Shown here one piece after another: positions 55,044-64,000 of a stretch of DNA of 64,000 bases; positions within the stretch are counted from its first letter, which is position 1, and every line of letters starts with the position of its first letter. The position numbers were made by a program, and so were the translations under genes. The stretch comes from Shinisaurus crocodilurus. Taxonomy: Eukaryota > Chordata > Lepidosauria > Squamata > Shinisauridae. Under the pieces are notes generated by a model. It did no database searches. It was not told the origin of the DNA and was given only the letters and a program-made list of their open reading frames with translations. Where the stretch lies: NCBI GenBank assembly GCA_021292165.1, contig CM037880.1:137332564-137396563 (forward strand), given 5' to 3'.

Positions 55044-55768
55044 AAGTAGCTTAATTTTGGCTTTTCATTTTGTGTTCTCCTTTTCATTGCATTCCATAAT
55101 GTGTCTATAGTTCCAAGCCATATTGCATAACTTGTTTGTCTTCATGTTGGAATGTATTCCCTAGTTAGGGAGAACTCCTTTTTCTTTCTCGTCTTCCTCC
55201 AAAGCTTATTGTTTTGATGGGGCTGTAGCCTTACTGGATAACATTCCATTATGGTAGTTTGATTATCTTAGGATGCTTACATGTAGCATTTCACTTGTAT
55301 ATTGATCTTGCTGAGACTTTAGTTCAGGCAAGTTCTTTAAGGAAAATGCAGAAAAATCCTGTTTCCTCCTGAAGATTTTCTGTTGTGAATGTTGAAAAAA
55401 AATAAGGAGGGTTTGAATAATTTTCTTAATGTTGCCATATTTCAGTGCCTTGATTTTTTTTTACTAGCTGTTTGTGAAGTTAAATAATTTTCTTAGAAGA
55501 ATTGCTAGACTGAAATATGTTAGCCCACAGATGACTGACGTAGCTATAGGTGGGCTAGTAAAACTTGTGGGTTATTACATCTTGTGAACTTACCTGCTAG
55601 GCTGCTTTAAAATCTCTTAAAACCATGTTGAATTTCATCATGGTTTTCTAGGTATTTCTAATTCATCAGTCCATAGAGAAGATTCTACAGATTTAACACC
55701 TTTAATTACACAAAAACCCACTAGAACACATACAGATAACATTGTCAGTTCAGAGATCGAGTAGTACA

Positions 55769-55950
55769 GTTGATCAAGTGTTTTTAACATGAATACAACA
55801 AACTGGAAATGTCATTATAGTTATGCCACAAATCCATAGCTTTTTTGAAAATAACAAAGTTGTCATTTTTAGAGATGGGGTGTCATTGATATCAGTTTAA
55901 AAAACAGTATGTGTGGTAACTATGGATACTCTTAAGACCTGGTTCGCACA
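55769..55950 (-). repeat. Right arm of perfect 182-bp inverted repeat
   Basis: From GTTGATCAAGTGTTTTTAAC to CCTGGTTCGCACA. Its last 13 bases look like the start of the neighbouring element at 55938, which suggests this arm is the source copy. Confidence 0.93.
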
Positions 55951-56096
55951 GAAAACCCACCATGGCTGATCAGCCATGGTGGATTGTTGTGCTGTGCGGA
56001 CCCAGCATGGTTTCCACAGGGTGGCTTATTTTTCATGAACAGGCCACCCTGAGAACCCATGCCTTCTTTTAGAGTTGTTCATACTCATGGGGCCGG

Positions 56097-56157
56097 TTCA
56101 CACGACACGGGAACCGCGGGGGAACAGAAGTCCCCCGCGGTTCCCGTGTCGTGTGAA
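56097..56157. repeat. Perfect GC-rich hairpin, 27-bp arms
   Basis: TTCACACGACACGGGAACCG plus CGGGGGA (56097-56123) is the exact complement of 56131-56157, with a 7-base loop. It holds many CpG dinucleotides, unusual in old repeats. It lies at the left end of an inverted-repeat element whose outer end is TGAATCGGCCCATGG near 56410. Confidence 0.9.
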
Positions 56158-57097
56158 TGCTGGCCGGGGGTGCCCCCGCGGGACAGCCGCGTGCGGGAAG
56201 CACGGAAAGTCACCATGGGCGGTAGAGGGGTAAGCCCCTACCGTGTGTGGCGGCCCTACCGTGCGAACAGCAGGCGGCCATCGTGTGGGGGCCTCCCGTG
56301 GCTGCACACAGGCGGCAGCCCAGAGTGGCCAGAGCTGCGGCCGCTCCAGCCTGTAGGGGCAAACAGCCCCGCTGGGCATCCCTAGCTGCCGCCCCCTAGT
56401 GCTAGGTATGAATCGGCCCATGGTGGCTTCTTGTGTCATCTGAACCCAGCAGGGCAACTTCATCTTCGGTTGTTTGGAACAGTTAGAGAGCTGCCTGGGA
56501 AGAGTAGCAAAAAACCCTGCCACTCCTTGCGATCTTGCTAGTGCCGCCACCATCCTCTCGCATCCCTTCTCATTGCCCTCCGCCCCGTGCTCTTCAAAAT
56601 AGAGAAGAAAGGACACTGGAGAGAGTCCTGAACGTGTTCACAATTTTTTCCTGGTCCTGTGCAAGTGTGCAGGAGTGAATGTCCACCGCTATGAAATTTA
56701 CATAAATTTCCCCTCTGTTTTACTACTCTGCCTTGAAATTTGCACAATTTCCCCCTCCGTGTTATTGCTCTGCCTTGAGATTTGTGCAATGCTCCCCTCA
56801 GTGTTACTGCTTTGCCATGACATTTGTGTACGTTTAATGATCCTGCTCACTGCTCTGTGACCCATATGTATACCTGACAGCTAGCAACTGAGACCAGAGC
56901 AACAAGAACAAAGGACGGGTTCGATGGGAACTGAAAGCAGCTGGCACCTGCAGGAGAGAAGGCGCTTTGGGGCAGGTGTTCTTACTTTAGTATAACATGA
57001 AGCAGCTTTTTTTTTTTTTAAAGGTGTTCACTAGCAAGAGAAGTGCCAAAGTGGAGGACATTGACAAGGGGAGGTAGGAGCTGAAAGCGGCCGCCGG

Positions 57098-57175
57098 AAA
57101 TTATTTATTTATTTATTTATTGTCTATGCTGCCCAATAGCTGAAGCTCTCTGGGTGGCTTACAACAGTGCCTAAA
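57098..57175 (-). repeat. L2-like LINE 3'-tail fragment
   Basis: TATTTATTGTCTATGCTGCC then CAATAGCTGAAGCTCTCTGG is the complement of the L2-like 3' end. Confidence 0.65.
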
Positions 57176-57548
57176 ACAGTGCCGGGATACCAGTATGCTT
57201 GGCTAAACTGGGGAAATTTTTTTTTAAAGCTTGCAAATGTGTTCCTGCGTTCATAAAGGCTCAGAAAATTAATTCCATTTGGCAATCTGATGCTGTGGGT
57301 GGGGACTTTCCCTCGGGAGCCAGCAACTCCAGCAGACCAGTTGCAGAAAGGTTGCTGATGTAGGGACCGAGGAAACGAGGAGTGCTGCTGCAAAGGTGCC
57401 TGGGATATGTGGCGAAGCCGGTGCGAGGACTGAGGGGGGAAACAAGCCACCGCAAGCCGCAGAGCGCCCAATTGTCTGGTTAGTGAATGAACAACCAACA
57501 CATGGTGGCTTATCTTCAGGGTGGCTTAGCATGTCATACAAACCTGCC

Positions 57549-58284
57549 TGTTGTCTAGATTGTTTATAAGACATAGCGTATATTGTGATTCCACTGTGGT
57601 TGCTGAAAGGGACATTATGAGCTCTGACTATTACAGTTGTTTCCTGAGGTTAAAGAAGGGAAAGGGTGAAGATGGGGGTTGTGTAAGGGGCAGGTGAATG
57701 AAGAGGATGTAGTGCACGGGTGTGTCTCTATCAGCTAGGTGAGCTTCACCTAATGGACTTCCTAGGTTATGGGATTGCAGAGGATTAAGTACATTTAGAA
57801 TAGATAGGACAAAGAGGCCAATCCAGCCCAAATCAAGCACTTTAAGACTCATTGATTGTAATGGGGGAGAGTTAAGCAATGCATAATATTAAAGCAATGT
57901 CAGTAGTCTGCATTTGTTCACCATCTTGCAGGTTTTCCCAGTATGATAACCAGTCCCTCAACTCGGGTTTGTAATCACATGTAATCAAATAGACTGTTGC
58001 TGCTGTAAACACAACAATCTTATTTCCCTAAGTTACATATTATCAAAGCTCGGTCTAAAGGATACCTGGAGATGTTGATGTCTTTTTCTTCTAGTCAGAC
58101 TGTAGAATAGACTCCTGGGAGATTGCACTTTGCCTGTTCCTCAAGGTATCTCGACATGAGTGTTTCATTTTTTAAGTTGTGTATGGAGTTCTAATTACAA
58201 GATGTACTGTACTTACGTAGAGACGTACACATGGAGGGCTCCTTCATGGGAGCAGAGTTTGAGAGAGCATACTAGAATCACAAA
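57549..58284 (+). other. RANBP9 intron 2 stretch
   Basis: I see no gene or clear repeat in this stretch. Confidence 0.5.
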
Positions 58285-58404
58285 GGGCTCAGTCTTAATG
58301 CATGTTTAGACAGGGAAAAAAATCTTACAACCCCCAGTGTTCCTCAGCCGGCCATTGAAGTGCAGGACTTTTTTTCTGTCTAAACATACATAGGATTGTG
58401 CCCT
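58285..58404. repeat. AATCCTAT-family MITE, diverged
   Basis: GGGCTCAGTCTTAATGCATG faces CATAGGATTGTGCCC, with TTTAGACAGGG and TTCTGTCTAAA phrases as in 58512-58645. Confidence 0.6.
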
Positions 58405-58511
58405 AAATTTGTTTAACAGCCAGAACCTGTGCATATCTCCTCAGAAGTAACTTATACCCAAGTAAGTGTGTGTAGAATTACCACCTAAGGCTGCAGTCCT
58501 TCGTAATCTTA

Positions 58512-58645
58512 GGGTGCAATCCTATTCACATTTAGACAGAAAGCAGTCCTACAACTCCCAGCGTTCCTCCAGCCAGCCATGCTGACTGCAGCATGCTGAG
58601 AATTGTAGGACTTTTTTCTGTCTAAACTTGCATAGGATTGCACCC
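58512..58645. mobile_element. AATCCTAT-family MITE with TTA target duplication
   Basis: GGGTGCAATCCTATTCACAT faces GCATAGGATTGCACCC (134 bp). TTA lies on both sides (58509-58511 and 58646-58648), as expected for PIF/Harbinger-type insertion. It is the best-preserved member here. Confidence 0.8.
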
Positions 58646-58910
58646 TTAGAGACTTAGAGAATTTAGTAATCTGTTTAGATTTATGCAAAAACCAATCATT
58701 TGTATTGGAATTTTTTTCTGGTGAAATGCTACCTATATTACGCAGTAAAGAAAGAAACCAACTGTTTCTGTTTGCACACAGTGCACAATGTAAAATGTCT
58801 TGCATTCCATTTGAATTTATTACAAAAATATTTTGTTCCAGATGGAACCTTAAATTCTACATTATAAAAGAAACTGGATTAGAAGGGAAACTGAGTAAAA
58901 AGTATTTATT

Positions 58911-59045
58911 TATTACATTTATATTTCATTTTTAAATTTGATTTGTACTCCACCTTTCTACCAAGAAAATGGCACTCAAGGCCATTTCCTCCAAGGTGGT
59001 GTACAGGATTCTCTTCTCCCCCCTACTCCCCATTTTATCCTCATA
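58911..59045 (-). repeat. SINE 3' part, 5'-truncated
   Basis: TTTGTACTCCACCTTTCTAC then CCATTTTATCCTCATATCAC is the complement of the 3' half of the tRNA-derived SINE. It is preceded by an (ATTT)n tail. Confidence 0.55.
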
Positions 59046-59256
59046 TCACAATACTTTAGTTACTTACATTAAAGCCACTTGATGATATTAAGTTCTTTAG
59101 GTGAGAACAGGATCCAGATGCTCTGTCATTTTAATTTTCAGGGTAGATAAAAACCATTGGTTTTTTTGTTGTTTGTTTGTTTTTTAAGGTAGGCTCATTG
59201 TAATCAATCTGCTTTAAAATAAAATCAGAATGTTATACAAACATGTTAGTGTACAC

Positions 59257-59380
59257 CAGTCTTCTCCAACCCGGTGCCCTCCAGATGTATTGGACTACAA
59301 CTTCCACTGGCCATGCTGGCTGGGAATGATGGGAATTGTCCACATCTGGAGGGCACTAGGGCTAAGGAAGATTGGTCTAC
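59257..59380. repeat. Inverted-repeat element, hAT-like
   Basis: CAGTCTTCTCCAACCCGGTG faces GAGGGCACTAGGGCTAAGGA with AAGATTGGTCT. ACTTCCA and TGGGAATTGT phrases form the middle. It belongs to the CCAACC/GGTTGG group. Confidence 0.6.
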
Positions 59381-60499
59381 ATTCATAATGTATTGAAACT
59401 GAATCCATGACCTGTATATAACAGGTTATTAAAGCCAGCTTTTCTGTGTGAAAATGAAAGGGAGTGGGGGAATATTTGAGGCAAGGTCATGCAGTAGGTC
59501 CTGTATATATTACCTTATTGAAACTTTCCAATTTTAGGCTGCCAGCCAAAGTGAATGGACATTACTTCTTTGTTGACTCTGCATTCGTACACATGGAGTA
59601 ATGACGGTGCTGTGCTTGCAAAGAGCAACACTCACGATGTTCAACAATGTTCATGCTAGTGAACAACTGGTGCTCAACAATTGTAGGCATAGAAAGGCAA
59701 AACGGATACATAGCCTTGTCCCAGAGTAATTGCAATTTAACTTTTGACTGTTGTTTGGACTTAATATGCTATCTGAATCCTTGCTAGCTTGTGGCTTCTG
59801 GGCACAGAGTGGTTTTGTAGAGTGCACCACATTCTTTACTTTCAAAAGATGGAGTGCCTAGTTGACATTGAAGTAGGCATTAATAAAACATAATTCTAAC
59901 TAAACCAGAGAGTGGGTACTCACGATGGATTAAAAAAAACATGCTTGGTCATTCTTACATCTTTTGGGCCACTGCAAGCAGGAACTGGACTGAGTTTTAG
60001 GGGAAAGGCCAATTCAAACTGTAGCCATGGTGGTACCATAATGTCCCTGTTCTGTAGAACTGGGCTGGTTGAGTCAAGTAAAAAATTAGGAAGAATGTGT
60101 CAAGCATACTATATATCCCAGCTTCCATAGCTAAGATGTTCCTATTCAAAGATACTCCTACTAAATAGTGCTACTTATGTGTTTGGATGGGTAATTAATT
60201 GGTCCCTTTCCAGAATGATTACAAGACAAGTACTCTGTTCTTTCATAACCTATCAAATGTGAAAAGTAATTTGATTATTTGCATATGATCGCCTGAGATG
60301 TGCAGCTGCATTCTAAACTAACTGGAGTTACTTCTGGACTGATGGCATTGTTCCCAGTTATATTATATTACCCTACTCCCATTGAGAAAGGAATTAAAGA
60401 TGTGTATAACTGAGGCTAGGTCATTGTTCTTTGCTTGAGGTCAGGTTCTCAACACAGCTAGAGTTGAGAAGTTACCGTATATTGTTTAATAGGCATTGA
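59381..60499 (+). other. RANBP9 intron 2 stretch
   Basis: I see no gene or clear repeat in this stretch. Confidence 0.45.
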
Positions 60500-61632
60500 C
60501 CGGGTTCGCACATTGATTGGGTTCACACAATGAAAGCATTGTGGGTTGCTATCCATGATGGGTTGTCATGTCATGCAAAGCTAGACCAATTTCTGTAGGA
60601 TGGCTTGTTTGGGCAACAAGCCACCCCAACACCCCATGGGCTGTTGTAGGGGTTGTTATACCCACAATGGGTTGTCGTGTCGTCCGAACCCAGGCTACCA
60701 ACCCCATCATGGGTACAGGGAATCAACTACTAAGCCCCTTGGTAAGAGCGGCAAAAAAAACCCCTTGCTACTGTTGCTAAGCAGACCCCAGGCAACCACC
60801 AGTGCCAGCCTCCCCCAAAGTGCCCAAGTGGCACTTGGGGGCAGCTGGCACTGGCTTCCCCTTGTCCCTGTCATGATCGTGAGCTGTTTTGGGCTTGCCG
60901 CAGCTTTTACCCCCTTTACCTTTATTTCCCTGGAGATCACGAAAGCCAGCTTTTGTGATCCCCATTTTGACAGCCACCCCCAACAGCCTGAGAGGCACTT
61001 TAGAGGGGCTGTCCATGGCTGTCAGAACCTTTTTTTGTGTGTGTGCAAAAAAATTGTGCAAAAAAGCACTGTTGTTTATTTTTTTTAAAAAATTGTCCGC
61101 ATTTGCAGAACTGTAGGGATTTGAAGCCTCAGCTGAGGCAATGTCCAGAGAGTGGGGCTGCTGCCAAGGTGCAGCAGGTACCAACCCTGGACATTGCCCA
61201 GAAGAGGCTCCAAATTGTCGTCATCGTCCCCACGTGTCCCCCCCCCCAGTTTCTCTTGACAGGCTGTCAAAAGACGAGCTGTTGAGAGAACCAAAGATGT
61301 AAGGGATATTTGCATGTGAAAAGGGGGTGTTTGGGGATTCACACCCCCTTAGCGACTGTGAAGCTGGCTTTCGTGATCTCCTGGGGGTAAAGGGGGAAAA
61401 AGCCACAGCGAGCCAAAAAAGGTTTGTGATCGTGGCGGTGAGAAGGGCGATAACTCGGTCCTCCCGTGGTGTCCCCTGGGATACCTGCAGGAGGACCGAG
61501 TGGGAGGGAGGCAGCCAACAACCCATGGTGAGCCCGACCACCTGTCAGGCTCACCATGGGTTGTTCGCATGACAACCAACCCACCGTGGCTTATTGCCAG
61601 GGTGCGTTAGTGTGATGTGTGAACGTGCCCAT
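60500..61632. repeat. GC-rich inverted-repeat element (about 1.1 kb)
   Basis: GGGTTCGCACATTG and GGGTTCACACAATG at the left face TGTGTGAACGTGCCC at the right. CCATGGGTTGT and ACAACCCATGG phrases repeat inside. It is a non-autonomous DNA element or nested pair, with no transposase motif. Open frames on both strands here follow its GC content. Confidence 0.45.
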
Positions 61633-62380
61633 TGCCTATGTTAGGCATGTCACATTAATTTAATTTAAGCTATTGCTATTCATTGTAGTGCACTTAAGTG
61701 AAACATAATGTCTTTTTCTCTAAAAACATAATACAATATAAACATTGTTTTTAATATTGAAGACTGAAAAATGTATTTTTTACTTTTAGGCAGGCTTAAT
61801 CTTATGACATTTAAATTTTTGCTTATTTCTAAATAAGCTCTGGAGGAATAGTGTGTACAAAACATGCTGAAATGGGAGAGAGTGAGTGAAGTGGCAGATC
61901 CTCTGTGCCTTCTAAAGCCCTGCAAGTGTATGCTAGCCAAGGGGGTAGACTTACCTTGTTCCTTCCTTCGCCGGTGGTTGATTCCAGCGGGAGGGAAATT
62001 ACCTACACCAGCCTGAGGCTGGGTGTAGACTAGTAGCCTGATCCTGGGGCCTCATGGGGGAACCGTGGTCCAGCAGATCCAAACCCACCCTTAGAACACT
62101 ATGTTTCACGGACTGCTGCTATCTACCAATAGTAATTTATACCTGTGGAGCTTTCCTTGAGCATAAATGGCGCCTCTGGTGTGAATGTGCCCCCTCCCCA
62201 TCTGGTAGAGCTCCTTTCTGCCAGCAGAGGCAGGCTTCTTCATCCTGCCCCCTCTGGGATGGCCTTTCAAGGGGCATAGGGTTGCTGATGCTTAGCATTT
62301 ATTTGAAGCTTTAAAAGCTGCATTCCACTTCAGCTTTAGGGGCAGTCACATCCAGTATTGTGATCAAGCAGAGGCTTAGA
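61633..62380 (+). other. RANBP9 intron 2 stretch
   Basis: I see no gene or clear repeat in this stretch. Confidence 0.5.
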
Positions 62381-62543
62381 TTCATAGATCATAGAGTTAG
62401 AAGGGGCCTACAAGGCTATCGAGTCCAACCCCCTGCTCAATGCAGGAAACTAGAGGAGGAGTCTCCCATCCAAGTAATCACCAGGCCTGACCCTGCTTAG
62501 CTTTCCACACTTAGACAAGCTGAGCCAGCCTAAGCCACAGGCT
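62381..62543 (-). mobile_element. 5S rRNA-derived SINE (copy 2)
   Basis: It has the same structure and orientation as 22868-23045. The minus strand has AGCTAAGCAGGGTCAGGCCT, then ATTACTTGGATGGGAGAC and a GGGGGTTGGACTCGATAGCC body. The two copies differ at several positions. Confidence 0.78.
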
Positions 62544-64000
62544 GAAAAGTGGTATCTGCCCTACTTGACTTGAAAATCCTTATTAAAACATTTTGTGACA
62601 GTGTTTTGCCAGTGTTTTATGCCAGTAGTAGAGGGGTGGGACTGCTCTGATATTTCTGAATGCAGTGTTTGTTTTTGATCGGAAATTATGGGTTGGGGGT
62701 GGGCTATAAAGGCAGGAGAACAGGACTTGTGTGGAGTGGAAGAGACTCTCTTGACCATTTTGTTCCACACACGGTTTCTAAGTATTCAAATGTTCTCTTA
62801 TGTAGTTCTGAAACTTTTTCTTAAAAATGAGAAAGAAAAATGAGAAAAACTGCTGGCAGTAGTTTCATTAGTGCCTGATATGTGTCTGTAATGGAGGCAG
62901 AAGGATCAACCCTAATGCCCAGTGTACAAGGAGGGGTCCTAATGTCTAGTACAGCTCCCTCCCACCCCATTATAATGTTACCAAGCACATATATGCTTGG
63001 TAACCTTGGTGCCCCTTACATGACTTAGTTTGTGCCATAACTCATTCCTGGAATCCATTTGCAGTGCCAGGTTTCAACCCTGGACTATTATGGACCCATC
63101 AGTTAGCAGCCATCATCAACCATAACCAGCTGGGAGGTGGGGGTGAGAGTGGTAGACTAATATCTAAGACACCACACACACACACTATACTGTCTAGCAA
63201 CTGAGTGCCAGCTTCTTAGTGTTCTGCCAGGCTTTAACAGACGTTGGAGTAATTGGTGAAACATCTTTTCTTTGTATAGGAAAAAAAAAAATGTACATCT
63301 CTGTAGTTGTCAGAATACCAATCATGAGTTTGTTTGTTTTTGAAGATCCAGCAATTGGTTTTAATTAAAAATGCAGATGCAATAAACTAGCCAAGCAAGC
63401 TACAGTTAGAGCAACTCAAAATGCAAGAGAGAAGAAAAACATGAAGCTAAAACAGTGAGCTGCCAAAGTCTCCCTTCCTGTTTTCCCATCATACAGATAT
63501 TGTATACCTTGTGATGGATTTTCATTAGTAAGCCACTTTGTAAACCTATTACTGCTGAAACACCAGGAATGAATAAATGCCTTGGAACTGGTACAGAGTG
63601 TATTTCTTTCACTGAGTTAGTTTAGAGAATTCCCACATATTGGGAATTAGGGGAATGGCTTCCATCTTGGAGGGTGGTGCTTGAAAATAGACTTGAGCCC
63701 TAGCACTACTCATAAGAGGGAAAAGGCCTTACCAGGAACCTATATTCCCTTGCTGAATGTTCTCAGCTCTATACACATCTTCCAGGAGTAAGTGGTAGTG
63801 ATTTCAGTGTGGCTTACCTCCAAATAAACACATGTCAGATATGGGTGTAATAACCCCGCCCACAACTGGGTGTTTTGTGGCTGTAATCTTATGAACATGA
63901 TCCTGGGAGTTCTATATTTTAATAACTTCTGGAGGAATGTTATGTGGCTGAAGTACATTCCACTTCCCTCTTCAAAACCTTATGGTAAAAAAGTAAATGT
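62544..64000 (+). other. RANBP9 intron 2, right edge
   Basis: No gene, exon or clear repeat was seen. A short (CA)n run lies at about 63174-63186. Confidence 0.5.

Larger units (their letters stand above)
55938..57548. repeat. GC-rich composite inverted-repeat region
   Basis: It begins CTGGTTCGCACAGAAAACCC with CCACCATGGC and ends with CACATGGTGGCTTATCTTCA and GCATGTCATACAAACC. It resembles the 60500-61632 region. It contains a CpG-rich MITE (about 56087-56422) and a LINE tail at 57098-57175. No transposase was seen. Boundaries are uncertain. Confidence 0.45.
41560..64000 (+). other. RANBP9: RANBP9 gene, 5' part (partial at right edge)
   Basis: This is the gene-level extent: exon 1 (41686-42109), an 8.9-kb intron, exon 2 (51032-51143), then more than 12.8 kb of intron 2 to the window end. 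I searched for the next SPRY exon (YMGIGLSAQG block) in 51144-64000 and did not find it. The left limit is approximate. Confidence 0.88.
51144..64000 (+). other. RANBP9 intron 2 (partial)
   Basis: More than 12.8 kb of intron. It is rich in transposons and contains two L1 fragments, a SINE, the 182-bp inverted repeat pair, GC-rich inverted-repeat elements and a 5S-derived SINE. No exon with RANBP9 similarity was seen. Confidence 0.75.

Noticed and set aside
56098..56616. 172-residue minus-strand frame
   Set aside because: It spans a GC-rich hairpin element. Composition explains the open frame, and no family likeness is seen.
60600..61184. 162-residue plus and 135-residue minus frames
   Set aside because: These lie in a GC-rich inverted-repeat element. 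Overlapping frames on both strands are explained by composition.
62381..62543. 5S rRNA gene
   Set aside because: The head is only partly 5S-like, is diverged and fused to a repeat body, and lacks the 3' half.
51144..64000. RANBP9 exon 3 within the window
   Set aside because: I looked for the expected YMGIGLSAQG block and did not find it, so it must lie beyond 64 kb.

Overview
This is a vertebrate chromosome segment. The genes have short exons with GT-AG introns, and the rest is dense with interspersed repeats. The repeat mix (L1, CR1/L2-type LINEs with (ATAA)n tails, tRNA-derived and 5S-derived SINEs, many small inverted-repeat DNA transposons, solo LTRs) suggests a squamate reptile, probably a lizard. 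The species cannot be named from the sequence.

Left, about 1-8.4 kb, + strand: the last six coding exons of MCUR1 (CCDC90A), a mitochondrial inner-membrane regulator of the calcium uniporter. The encoded stretch is about 146 residues, a coiled coil followed by one membrane helix and the stop. Upstream exons lie outside the window. Right, about 41-64 kb, + strand: the CpG-island promoter and first two coding exons of RANBP9, the Ran-binding scaffold of the CTLH/GID E3 ligase. They encode the Pro/Ala-rich N-terminus and the start of the SPRY domain. Later exons lie beyond 64 kb. As I recall the human map, MCUR1 and RANBP9 are same-strand neighbours on 6p23, so the order looks like conserved synteny. 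The two genes do not form an operon or one pathway.

Between them, about 8.4-41 kb, I see no host gene. The area holds a solo LTR with a 5-bp target duplication (9252-10087), two TA-flanked inverted-repeat families, L2-like LINEs at about 24.8-26.5 kb and 28-28.9 kb, and a dead L1 from about 29.6 to 38.4 kb that is split by at least six later insertions. Two of those are solo LTRs with 5-bp duplications. A third is LTR-like. One LTR carries a 40-bp tandem array.

RANBP9 introns 1 and 2 carry more transposon copies. These include a 5'-truncated L1 with a perfect 16-bp target duplication, and a perfect 182-bp inverted repeat (54449-54630 and 55769-55950). That inverted repeat is the most surprising structure here. 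I found no new multi-gene system. The notable content is transposon archaeology and several unusually well-preserved inverted repeats.
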